Shown: positions 24,583-30,950 of the stretch, one piece after another | Layout of the letters: the number at the start of each line of letters is the position of its first letter | Position numbering within the stretch: position 1 is the first letter of the stretch | Assembly (NCBI GenBank): GCA_017652265.1 | Contig: JAGCBH010000042.1 | Span: forward strand, 1-58,076 | Length of the DNA stretch: 58,076 nt | Direction: 5' to 3' | Source of the DNA: a bacterium | GTDB taxonomy: Bacteria > Cyanobacteriota > Vampirovibrionia > Gastranaerophilales > Gastranaerophilaceae | Notes under the pieces: generated by a model | Told to the model about the DNA's origin: nothing | Seen by the model: the letters and a program-made list of their open reading frames with translations, nothing else | Databases searched by the model: none | Position numbers and translations under genes: made by a program

Positions 24583-24972
24583 CTACGCTTTAATATCTGT
24601 ATCAACCGGCTTTAATGTTTCTTTATCAACAGTAGGCGAAACACCTTTAAACGCAAACGGTTTTGCGAAATATATTGCACTCAAAAAATATAAAACGTTA
24701 CCTAGTATTCCTAAAGTCTTAGAAGCTCCGGTCCACTTCTTAGGCAAAAGCCCTGCAATTGCCATCAATGCCGCACCGCCCATAATTAATATATATGCTT
24801 TAAAAATTCCTCTTGGCACCGCAATGCAGTCATTTACATCTCTCTGATTTTTTATTAAATCGGTAAATTTATCAATAAATTCTTTTTTAGGCTGAGTGTC
24901 TTGGGAATTATTAATTGTATTATTCCCAAAATGATAATTTCTATCCGCAGTATTTAAACTTAAAATTCTCAT
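24583..24972 (-). CDS. 129-aa two-helix membrane protein, lineage-specific
   Basis: The N-terminal half is polar (MRILSLNTADRNYHFGNNTI). It is followed by two hydrophobic segments (AYILIMGGAALMAIAGLL and GILGNVLYFLSAIYFAKPFA) and a short tail with AFKGVSPTVDKE, an instance of the FKG-type motif seen in other unknown proteins here. I recognise no family. It is separated from the TonB block by 42 bp containing that block's promoter, so it is probably transcribed separately. Confidence 0.55.
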   Translation of the reverse strand: MRILSLNTADRNYHFGNNTINNSQDTQPKKEFIDKFTDLIKNQRDVNDCIAVPRGIFKAYILIMGGAALMAIAGLLPKKWTGASKTLGILGNVLYFLSAIYFAKPFAFKGVSPTVDKETLKPVDTDIKA

Positions 24973-25132
24973 AACTAAACTATTAAAATATCAAAATATA
25001 TTTTTTTGCTACTTAAGTACATTTTAGCGCTTAACGAAACTTAACATTATTTACAAAAACATGCAATTTTTCGCATAAAAAAAACTTTATATAGACAGGT
25101 AAAGGTTATTGAAAATTTAAGGTACGTGTTTT

Positions 25133-25564
25133 ATGTGTCCACTTCCAAGCGAAATGTATAGTTCTCCATATTACAGAGATTTAGCGGCAGCCCCTATGGG
25201 TTATCCGGGTATGTACTGCGGTGATTTAGGTACAGGTGCAGGAATGTACGGCATGGGCATGTACGGAATGGGTATGTACCCAATGGGCGGAATGTACGGA
25301 TGTTATTTCCCGCCTAATATGTGGGGTTTGAGATTGAATAATAACGGACCGTCACAAGACATGTATGTACCGCGAAAAAATCAAAATCAAGAAAATAAAA
25401 ACGCAATTAATAAATTTTTAAAATATTTAGGTATAGCAGTAGGTACAATTGTTGTCGGAACATTTTTTAAAGGTAAAATGATTAAAGGCGCGCAAAATGC
25501 AGGTGCTCATACCTTCTGGACAAAATTGTTTAATATCAAAGTTCCGGGATTAGGCAGACCATAA
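25133..25564 (+). CDS. 143-aa Gly-Met-Tyr-repeat membrane protein
   Basis: Residues ~35-57 are a run of G-M-Y and G-M-G-M-Y repeats (GMYGMGMYGMGMYPMGGMYG). They precede an Asn-rich linker and one hydrophobic helix (YLGIAVGTIVVGTFFKG) near the C-terminus, which ends KLFNIKVPGLGRP. Such low-complexity Met/Tyr/Gly tracts can bind metals or self-associate, but no function is known to me. The ribosome binding site is weak (AAGG). The gene is divergent from the 129-aa membrane gene and upstream of yajQ. Confidence 0.6.
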   Translation: MCPLPSEMYSSPYYRDLAAAPMGYPGMYCGDLGTGAGMYGMGMYGMGMYPMGGMYGCYFPPNMWGLRLNNNGPSQDMYVPRKNQNQENKNAINKFLKYLGIAVGTIVVGTFFKGKMIKGAQNAGAHTFWTKLFNIKVPGLGRP

Positions 25565-25572
25565 TAATTTTG

Positions 25573-25581
25573 TGTTATAAT
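25573..25581 (+). promoter_or_regulatory. Extended -10 promoter of yajQ
   Basis: TGTTATAAT lies 29 nt before the yajQ ATG. An AAGGGGG ribosome binding site lies between, so this gene has a normal leader, unlike the leaderless set. Confidence 0.55.
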
Positions 25582-25610
25582 TATCCCGTTAAATATAAAG
25601 GGGGTTAATT

Positions 25611-26111
25611 ATGGCAAAAGATTGCAGTTTTGATGTTGTTTCTGAGTTTGATAAACAGGAGCTTGTTAACGCGGTTGATCAGGTAAAAAGAGATATTGCG
25701 TCAAGATTTGACCTGAAAGATTCGGGTTCTGAAGTTACTCTTGACGCGGATAAAGAAATCACTATTACAACAACGGATGAGATGAAATTGCGAAATATTT
25801 ATGACATCTTACAGTCAAAAGTTTCAAAACGTGGGATAAGCATCCGTATTCTGGATCCGCAGGGAATTGAAAATGCGCTTGGCGGTAATGTTCGTCAGGT
25901 TTATAAACTTAAAAAAGGTTTAACTCAGGAACTTGCAAAGAAAATTGTTGCCGACATTAAGGATATGAAAATCAAAGTTCAAGCATCAATTCAAGGCGAC
26001 AGTGTAAGAGTTTCAGGCAAAGACAAAGACGATTTGCAGGCGGTAATACGTAATTTAAGAGAAAAAGAAGAAAAATATGATTACCCTCTGCAATTTACAA
26101 ATTACAGATAA
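25611..26111 (+). CDS. yajQ: YajQ-family nucleotide-binding protein
   Basis: The 166-aa product opens AKDCSFDVVSEFDKQELVNA and contains VKRDIASRFDLKDSGSEVTL and RQVYKLKKGLTQELAKKI, diagnostic of the UPF0234/YajQ family. Members from Xanthomonas and Pseudomonas bind cyclic di-GMP; others bind nucleotides or RNA. A terminator follows its stop. The window also encodes a GGDEF protein and a degenerate HD-GYP protein, so a c-di-GMP role is plausible but not shown. Confidence 0.93.
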   Translation: MAKDCSFDVVSEFDKQELVNAVDQVKRDIASRFDLKDSGSEVTLDADKEITITTTDEMKLRNIYDILQSKVSKRGISIRILDPQGIENALGGNVRQVYKLKKGLTQELAKKIVADIKDMKIKVQASIQGDSVRVSGKDKDDLQAVIRNLREKEEKYDYPLQFTNYR

Positions 26112-26141
26112 AAAAAGAGGGCTTTAAAAGCCCTCTTTTTT
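26111..26141. terminator. Bidirectional terminator after yajQ
   Basis: AAAAAAGAGGGCT and AGCCCTCTTTTTTT form a strong stem with U-tracts on both strands, between convergent yajQ and the 432-aa gene. Confidence 0.9.
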
Positions 26142-27439
26142 TAATTTTCTTTATTTTCCGCTAATTCCTGCTCAATTTTTTCTCTGACCTGAAAACCTTT
26201 ATCGTTTCTCAAAAACCGTATTGCAACCATGATTGTCGGAGTTAAAACGCCCAGAGCCAAAATGCAGGAGCCCATGCCTTTTAATACTGCTTTTCTCTTT
26301 AAGGAAACAAGTCTTTTGCAGAATAAATCAATATTTTCGCCTGATGTATTGTACTGATTTTGCAGATTTTGAAGTTTTTTAGCAAAACCTTTCAATTCAT
26401 CCATATCAATATATGCTCTTGTGTCAATTTTATCTGCATTTTCAAGTTTGCCTTTTAAACCGATTTTTCTGAACAACTTGTTCCAGAAGCCATCAGTTGC
26501 TTCAAGAGTTTGAATAATGTCGGATTGTTTTGCAAATTTAATGACGTCATTCTCAGGTGTTTTATTCAAAAATTCGTAGATTTCCGCATCTGTTTTGTTT
26601 TTCATGAATTCATTCAGAGATTTCTGCAGATTTCCGTTTGCAAGAGAATTTTTAAGGTCAGCACTTTCAATAACTCTTGAATCCATTGAGATAGTCTTGC
26701 CATTCTTCAGTGCTTTATTTTCAAGAACTTTTTGGATTTTTTGGCTTGCATAATACATAAATATCCAGAAAGTACCCTCTTTTACCACGTAACCTAAGAA
26801 ATCCTGCAGACTTCTTGCGTGATACAATCTTTCACCTGAAATTGAGGCATCAACAATCATAAGATTTTGAACAGGATTAAACATAAAACCGCTTAAACCG
26901 CCTTTAAATGACATGTTTTCCTGGTTTTGAGCTTGTTTCTTTGCCTGTTCTTCCAAAATATTTTTTCTTACTTTTTCTTCTGTCTTTTTGTGTCTGTATT
27001 TTGTTAATGCCGAATAAGACCAAATCGTCAAAGCGGTTGATACCGCAAATTTGCCTATTGCAAGACCTTTAATAAATTTGGCATTTTTTTCAGCTTTTAA
27101 CAGTGAATTTCTGATTTCAGGAGTTGCCGCAAATTCTTTTGCTTTTTCAAAAACATCTTTGTCTTTTAATATCCTTACATCAATTTTGTTATCAAGTTTT
27201 AAGGGTTTAAAAACAGTCCAATCAATTAATTTTTTAAATGTAGGAATTCCGAATAACCAAATAGCTTGTGTTCCAAATTCATCTATAAATCTGTCAGCGC
27301 TTTCTTCCTGTTTCCCTACAACGTATGCGCCTGCCGTTATACCTAAACTGTTTGCTATATCTTTTATGGCCAATGGAACAATTGACGAATTGCTGCCAAG
27401 GGTAGAGTATATTTTACTTATATTTACAGGGTTTATCAT
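26141..27439 (-). CDS. 432-aa lineage-specific membrane protein
   Basis: The product has several hydrophobic stretches: GTQAIWLFGIPTFKKLIDW, FIKGLAIGKFAVSTALTIWS, TFWIFMYYASQKI and GMGSCILALGVLTPTIMVAI. They are separated by charged helical parts. A KKTEEKVRKNILEEQAKKQA coiled region precedes ENMSFKGGLSGFMFNP, an FKG-type motif. The opening INPVNISKIYSTLG has no signal peptide. I do not recognise the family, which looks typical of Gastranaerophilales genomes. It is the second gene after a 35-aa ORF on the same strand. Confidence 0.6.
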   Translation of the reverse strand: MINPVNISKIYSTLGSNSSIVPLAIKDIANSLGITAGAYVVGKQEESADRFIDEFGTQAIWLFGIPTFKKLIDWTVFKPLKLDNKIDVRILKDKDVFEKAKEFAATPEIRNSLLKAEKNAKFIKGLAIGKFAVSTALTIWSYSALTKYRHKKTEEKVRKNILEEQAKKQAQNQENMSFKGGLSGFMFNPVQNLMIVDASISGERLYHARSLQDFLGYVVKEGTFWIFMYYASQKIQKVLENKALKNGKTISMDSRVIESADLKNSLANGNLQKSLNEFMKNKTDAEIYEFLNKTPENDVIKFAKQSDIIQTLEATDGFWNKLFRKIGLKGKLENADKIDTRAYIDMDELKGFAKKLQNLQNQYNTSGENIDLFCKRLVSLKRKAVLKGMGSCILALGVLTPTIMVAIRFLRNDKGFQVREKIEQELAENKEN

Positions 27440-27466
27440 TTTTAATTTTCCTTTATATCAAAACTA

Positions 27467-27574
27467 TTACAAGCCCCATATTAAATTCATCAATTTCTGC
27501 TTTGGAGCATTAGCATTTTTGAAATTGATGCTTTTCTTGTTTAAGTTTTGATGTCGTCGCTGATTATTTTTCAT
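27467..27574 (-). CDS. 35-aa basic micro-protein
   Basis: This frame starts at 27574 with a good ribosome binding site (GAGGAAAAAATT-ATG). It is MKNNQRRHQNLNKKSINFKN followed by 15 more residues ending LMNLIWGL. It is strongly basic and carries the NFKN form of the FKG-type motif. It lies 27 bp upstream of the 432-aa gene and may be its leader peptide or a small partner. The AAAGGA-containing leader of the next gene follows. Confidence 0.5.
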   Translation of the reverse strand: MKNNQRRHQNLNKKSINFKNANAPKQKLMNLIWGL

Positions 27575-27658
27575 AATTTTTTCCTCTTTTCATAAATTTG
27601 GTGAATATTTAAATTTGCCTTTTATTCCATATATTTTTACATTTTGTAAAATAAGCAT

Positions 27659-27789
27659 AAAAAAACAAGACCGAAATCTTTGAGACGGTCTTGCATTTTA
27701 CTACAACGTAAAAGTTTTCAATCGCTTAACTTTTGCAAGCCACCTCAATTAAAAAATGATTACGTCGTATATGCAATAAATTCTTCATA
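27659..27789 (-). ncRNA. Candidate small RNA or micro-ORF transcript with own promoter and terminator
   Basis: On the minus strand a promoter (27796-27824) is followed by ~130 nt ending in a rho-independent terminator: the stem CAAGACCG/CGGTCTTG at 27666-27693, then seven T. Inside, TACGACGTAA (27760-27769) pairs with TTACGTTGTA (27702-27711), a 10-bp closing stem with one G-U pair. The enclosed 48 nt contain GAGGTGGC and further short stems. I match it to no known RNA family. The transcript start would coincide with an ATG at 27788 that opens a 20-codon frame (MKNLLHIRRNHFLIEVACKS, stop at 27726). It could therefore be a leaderless micro-protein instead. Confidence 0.45.
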
Positions 27790-27795
27790 GCAAAA

Positions 27796-27824
27796 ATGCT
27801 ACAATAATAGTTTATTAATGTCAA
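27796..27824 (-). promoter_or_regulatory. Promoter of the 27.7-kb small transcript
   Basis: TTGACA (27819-27824), a 17-nt spacer and TAGCAT (27796-27801) on the minus strand. The -35 box is perfect and the -10 box has two mismatches. Confidence 0.55.
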
Positions 27825-27835
27825 GCACTACGTAC

Positions 27836-28054
27836 TTATTTTGCAAATCCGCTTTCATGAAAACGAATCAAGTTAGCCAGATTCCACTGTTTTTCCTGAA
27901 TATGCTGCAAATCTTCCTTAATATCTTCAAGTTCACCTAACAATTCCGTCATGCTTTTATGCTGACGAATTTGCGCAATTGCAGGCATTTCAGGCTCTTT
28001 TTCCTGCCAAGCGGGCGAAAAACATAAATTTTCAAATAATTCGTTATCGTCCAT
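27836..28054 (-). CDS. 72-aa acidic hypothetical protein
   Basis: This helical, acidic protein (MDDNELFENLCFSPAWQEKE) ends with a predicted coiled segment (LLGELEDIKEDLQHIQEKQ). A GGAGGGGGA ribosome binding site precedes it. It follows the 71-aa gene by 12 bp on the same strand and may form a complex with it. No family is recognised. Confidence 0.6.
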   Translation of the reverse strand: MDDNELFENLCFSPAWQEKEPEMPAIAQIRQHKSMTELLGELEDIKEDLQHIQEKQWNLANLIRFHESGFAK

Positions 28055-28066
28055 AACTTCCCCCTC

Positions 28067-28282
28067 CTAATTGAAACTTTTTTCACTCATAAATGCGTGA
28101 AACATATCCACCAAATCAAAATGACCGTATTTAAAAGCAACAGGCTCTTTTAAATATGATTGCGTATCCATCTCATGTATAGCCTGAACTTCACGATAAG
28201 TTTCGGAATCAAAATCAAAACTTGTCATTTCGCCGTAATCTAACATTAAATCCTCAATATCAATACTTTTTTTCTCAATCAT
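28067..28282 (-). CDS. 71-aa acidic hypothetical protein
   Basis: The protein is acidic (MIEKKSIDIEDLMLDYGEMT) and rich in aromatic residues (SFDFDSETYREVQAIHEMD; YGHFDLVDMFHAFMSEKS). It has no membrane segment. A plausible GGAG ribosome binding site lies upstream. It forms a two-gene operon with the 72-aa protein. No family is recognised. Confidence 0.6.
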   Translation of the reverse strand: MIEKKSIDIEDLMLDYGEMTSFDFDSETYREVQAIHEMDTQSYLKEPVAFKYGHFDLVDMFHAFMSEKSFN

Positions 28283-28447
28283 GGTTTACACTCCTTATAC
28301 CTTTCTCAATAAATCGGCATGATTTAGAAAAAACTTTAATTTTCCCCAGAGATTGTTAAGTTTTGTTAATAAAACATGTCCAAACATGGCAATTTTAAGA
28401 GTAGTATATACTTTATATATATAAGAGAGTATTTGGAGAGTAAGAAA

Positions 28448-29419
28448 ATGGCACGTATCCAACAATTCGGACAACAGAAATCATTGTTGTATAACAGACG
28501 TTCTCAGACCTGGTCACATACAGGCCCGCGCCATCTTGTTGCTTTCATACAGGGTTCCCGCATCAAAGTCGAAAATAATTATTGGGGTTCATATGGTAAT
28601 GATGCATATTATTGCCCTACAATGAGCAGTTCTGAAAAGAAATGGTATAATTGGGGTATGCTCTTGAATGGCTTGAGCGATTTACTTGCAAATCTGCATA
28701 TCGGCCCTAGAAAAAAACCTGAAAAGAAAGCTCCTGTTAATCCGGCACCTTCACCTTCCGGAAATCCTTCGCCTTCCGGAAATCCTTCGCCTTCCGGAAA
28801 TCCGACAGTGGTTGAGCCTAGAGCAGTTATAACATCTCAAACTACAACAGAAACAACGGGTGGCACTACAACTGAAACTTTTAATGGTAAATGGGCTACA
28901 GGAACAGTAGATGGCAGAAGATACCATGAATATATACAGTTCTGGCAATTCTGTAGTGCTTTCCAATGTGATGACCCTAATTTTGACTATTCTAAATTAT
29001 CCTCAAGCGAAAAAAGACAATTCCATGATGCAGTAAGGGCTGCTGTTTTGGATGGTGCAACTACATTCAACCCAAGAGTAGATCAAACAATAAATCCAAC
29101 GGAACAAATTGTTAATTTTAACGGACATACATACACATTTAGCAAAACTACCTATGATAACCTAACTCCTACAAGATTTTGGGATGATGAAACTCATGGT
29201 TCAGGAACAGGTATAACAGTTGGAAGTATTAATGGTGAAGCAACACCTGGTACAGCAACCACCACTACAACATATACAGCAACAATAACAAGAACAGATG
29301 CTGAGGGTAATGTAACAACAGAAACCGTAACAGTGACAGGTGTTTCAAACATGGCTGAAGCAAAAGCAAAAGTTGCAAGTGAACATGGTATCAGTGAAAG
29401 CAACATAACTATAACATAA
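28448..29419 (+). CDS. 323-aa low-complexity hypothetical protein with PSGN repeats
   Basis: I use the ATG at 28448 (GGAGAG 7 nt upstream) rather than an earlier one without a ribosome binding site. The N-terminal ~95 residues are aromatic and basic (MARIQQFGQQKSLLYNRRSQ; YWGSYGNDAYYCPTM). A proline-rich tether with three PSGNP repeats (18-bp DNA units) comes next, then a long Thr-rich region (TSQTTTETTGGTTTETF and ATTTTTYTATITRT). This domain plan suggests a surface-exposed or exported protein, yet no signal peptide is evident. Function is unknown. Confidence 0.6.
   Translation: MARIQQFGQQKSLLYNRRSQTWSHTGPRHLVAFIQGSRIKVENNYWGSYGNDAYYCPTMSSSEKKWYNWGMLLNGLSDLLANLHIGPRKKPEKKAPVNPAPSPSGNPSPSGNPSPSGNPTVVEPRAVITSQTTTETTGGTTTETFNGKWATGTVDGRRYHEYIQFWQFCSAFQCDDPNFDYSKLSSSEKRQFHDAVRAAVLDGATTFNPRVDQTINPTEQIVNFNGHTYTFSKTTYDNLTPTRFWDDETHGSGTGITVGSINGEATPGTATTTTTYTATITRTDAEGNVTTETVTVTGVSNMAEAKAKVASEHGISESNITIT
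28754..28804. repeat. 18-bp tandem repeat in the 323-aa gene
   Basis: Nearly three copies of ccttccggaaatccttcg encode PSGNPS repeats. The repeat number may vary between strains by slippage, always in frame because the unit is 18 bp. Confidence 0.85.
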
Positions 29420-29475
29420 ATAAATTAAAAAATAATAATCTTATAAAGAATATAATTTACTCTCTCTTTTACAAA

Positions 29476-29499
29476 GCCGCAATTACTGCGGCATTTTTC
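29476..29499 (+). terminator. Terminator after the 323-aa gene
   Basis: GCCGCA (29476-29481) pairs with TGCGGC (29487-29492), followed by a TTTTT run. Confidence 0.75.
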
Positions 29500-29508
29500 T
29501 TTGTTAAA

Positions 29509-29540
29509 AATAAGGCGGTAAAATCTTACCGCCTTATTTT
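29509..29540 (-). terminator. Terminator after rubrerythrin
   Basis: AATAAGGCGGTAA pairs with TTACCGCCTTATT. The minus-strand gene for rubrerythrin ends right beside it, and T-runs flank both sides. Confidence 0.8.
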
Positions 29541-30077
29541 TTAATAATTCTTCGCCATTTTTTCAAAATACGATTGCGGGTGAGCACAAACAGGACAAAG
29601 TTCAGGCGCATTAGGCCCTTTATGGACATGCCCGCAGTTTGAACATTGCCATTCTTCTTCGTTATTTGATGCGAAAACCGTTCCGTTTTTAATATTTGCA
29701 AGCAATTTTCTGTATCGTTCTTCGTGGCCTTTTTCTATTTGAGCAACTTTTTCGAATAATGCGGCAATTTCCGTAAATCCTTCGTCTTTTGCATCACGCG
29801 CAAAACCCGCATACATGTCTGTCCATTCATAATTTTCACCATTAGCGGCTTCTTCAAGATTTTTCATCGTATCACCGATACCGTTTAATAATTTGAACCA
29901 TATTTTTGCATGTTCTTTTTCATTGCCCGCAGTTTCTTCAAAAATTTTACTTATCTGAACATAGCCCTCTTTTTTGGCAACAGATGCAAAGTAAGTATAT
30001 TTGTTGCGCGCCTGCGATTCTCCTGCAAACGCAGTCATAAGATTTTTCTCTGTTTTAGAACCTTTTAAATCCGTCAT
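29541..30077 (-). CDS. rbr: Rubrerythrin
   Basis: This 178-aa non-haem iron peroxidase reduces hydrogen peroxide in anaerobes. The N-terminal four-helix bundle has the two iron-binding helices ([15 protein letters not shown] with [14 protein letters not shown], and [17 protein letters not shown] with [12 protein letters not shown]). The C-terminal rubredoxin-like site is CSNCGH plus CPVCAHP. Length and order are standard. It supports an anaerobic or microaerobic lifestyle. It appears monocistronic with its own terminator. Confidence 0.96.
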   Translation of the reverse strand: MTDLKGSKTEKNLMTAFAGESQARNKYTYFASVAKKEGYVQISKIFEETAGNEKEHAKIWFKLLNGIGDTMKNLEEAANGENYEWTDMYAGFARDAKDEGFTEIAALFEKVAQIEKGHEERYRKLLANIKNGTVFASNNEEEWQCSNCGHVHKGPNAPELCPVCAHPQSYFEKMAKNY

Positions 30078-30173
30078 AATAAAACTCCCTTTTTTGTAAC
30101 CAGATTATTTTACAATAAATTTGCAAAAAAGAACATATACCAATGTGCTTTTTAAGGTAGTCCGACCTATTAA

Positions 30174-30191
30174 TTTTGGAGGATGAGAGAC
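30174..30191. repeat. 18-bp fragment of the tRNA-Ala 3' end
   Basis: TTTTGGAGGATGAGAGAC here is identical to 30287-30304, which is the 3' part of tRNA-Ala plus four flanking bases, in the same orientation. The rest of a tRNA is missing. This is what an integration-site remnant or a deleted tandem tRNA would leave. Confidence 0.7.
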
Positions 30192-30253
30192 AGTCTTGCT
30201 CGGCGGCATTAAACGGCAATTTCGTTGCAGGAATTCTCATCTTACCATCATAA

Positions 30254-30290
30254 CAAAAAAGCGGAACAACATTAGTTGTGCCGCTTTTTT
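30254..30290 (-). terminator. Terminator after tRNA-Ala
   Basis: AAAAAAGCGG and CCGCTTTTTT with further pairing (ACAAC/GTTGT) form a long stem that starts directly at the tRNA 3' end. Confidence 0.85.
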
Positions 30291-30362
30291 GGAGGATGAG
30301 AGACTCGAACTCTTAACCCCCTGCGTGCAAAGCAGGTGCTCTACCAATTGAGCTAATCCCCC
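30290..30362 (-). tRNA. tRNA-Ala (anticodon TGC)
   Basis: The reverse complement is a complete tRNA. The acceptor GGGGGAT pairs with ATCCTCC and includes the G3-U70 pair that identifies alanine tRNAs. The anticodon loop TTTGCAC gives TGC, the T-arm contains GTTCGAGTC and the discriminator is A. CCA is not encoded. It stands outside any rRNA operon. Confidence 0.95.
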
Positions 30363-30562
30363 ACTAGTCAAATTCAATTTTCAAAACCTAATAAGGTTCG
30401 CTATCTATTCTACATGCTGATTTTTTTTTGTAAAGACCTATTCTGAAATAACGATTATTAAATTTTCTTAATATTTTTTATGCTTATTAGCAAATTTATT
30501 TTTTTACTGATTTTAATGAGCCCGTAAACTTATACTTGATAATAATCAACCATATCATATAT

Positions 30563-30608
30563 GTAACTCCGCTCGTGGCAGAATCCTGCTCACAAGAGCG
30601 GTAGTTAC
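30563..30608. other. Long interrupted hairpin upstream of gatC
   Basis: GTAACTCCGCTC (from 30563) pairs with GAGCGGTAGTTAC (to 30608) with a one-base bulge. Inside, GTG/CAC and GCAG/CTGC continue the stem to an AATC loop. It has no T-run after it, so it is not a simple terminator. TTGATA (30536-30541) and TATATG (30558-30563) may form a promoter just ahead, which would put the hairpin at the 5' end of the gatC leader. It is GC-richer than the surrounding ~300-bp gap, which otherwise shows nothing. Confidence 0.6.
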
Positions 30609-30668
30609 AACCGGTTTAAAAGTTTTATTTTTGTGCTAAGATATTTTTAGCAGTTACGGAGAGTAAAA

Positions 30669-30950
30669 ATGATTACAGTAAAAGATGTTGAACACGTTGC
30701 AAAACTTGCAAGGCTTGAATTAACCGAAGATGAAAAAGTTCTTTATACAAAGCAATTAGGTGATGTTTTGGGGTACGTTAACCAAATGAACGAAGTTGAC
30801 ACGTCACACATTGAACCTATGACTCAGGTTGTTGATTTTGTAAATGTTATGCGTGATGATGTCGTTCACTATGAACAAACCAAAGAAGAACTCATGGCAA
30901 ATGCCCCTGAGGAAGAAAACGGGTTCTTCAAAGTTCCGAAAATCAATTAG
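30669..30950 (+). CDS. gatC: Glutamyl-tRNA(Gln)/aspartyl-tRNA(Asn) amidotransferase subunit C
   Basis: The 93-aa product opens MITVKDVEHVAKLARLELTE and contains QLGDVLGYVNQMNEVDTSHI, the standard GatC sequence. It helps assemble GatA and GatB to convert misacylated Glu-tRNA(Gln) to Gln-tRNA(Gln). A GGAGAG ribosome binding site precedes it. gatA and gatB are not adjacent. Its stop overlaps the end of the convergent 433-aa gene by 4 bp. Confidence 0.95.
   Translation: MITVKDVEHVAKLARLELTEDEKVLYTKQLGDVLGYVNQMNEVDTSHIEPMTQVVDFVNVMRDDVVHYEQTKEELMANAPEEENGFFKVPKIN

Noticed and set aside
28376-28447. N-terminal extension of the 323-aa protein carrying another NFKS motif
   Set aside because: The upstream ATG has no ribosome binding site, whereas the ATG at 28448 has GGAGAG at proper spacing. 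The motif there was therefore not counted among the FKG-type cases.
28754-28804. CRISPR-like or regulatory tandem repeat
   Set aside because: The 18-bp units lie in frame inside a coding sequence and encode PSGNP repeats.
30055-30240. Minus-strand ORF of 61 codons upstream of rubrerythrin
   Set aside because: It covers the tRNA fragment and overlaps the rubrerythrin start; no ribosome binding site and no conserved pattern.
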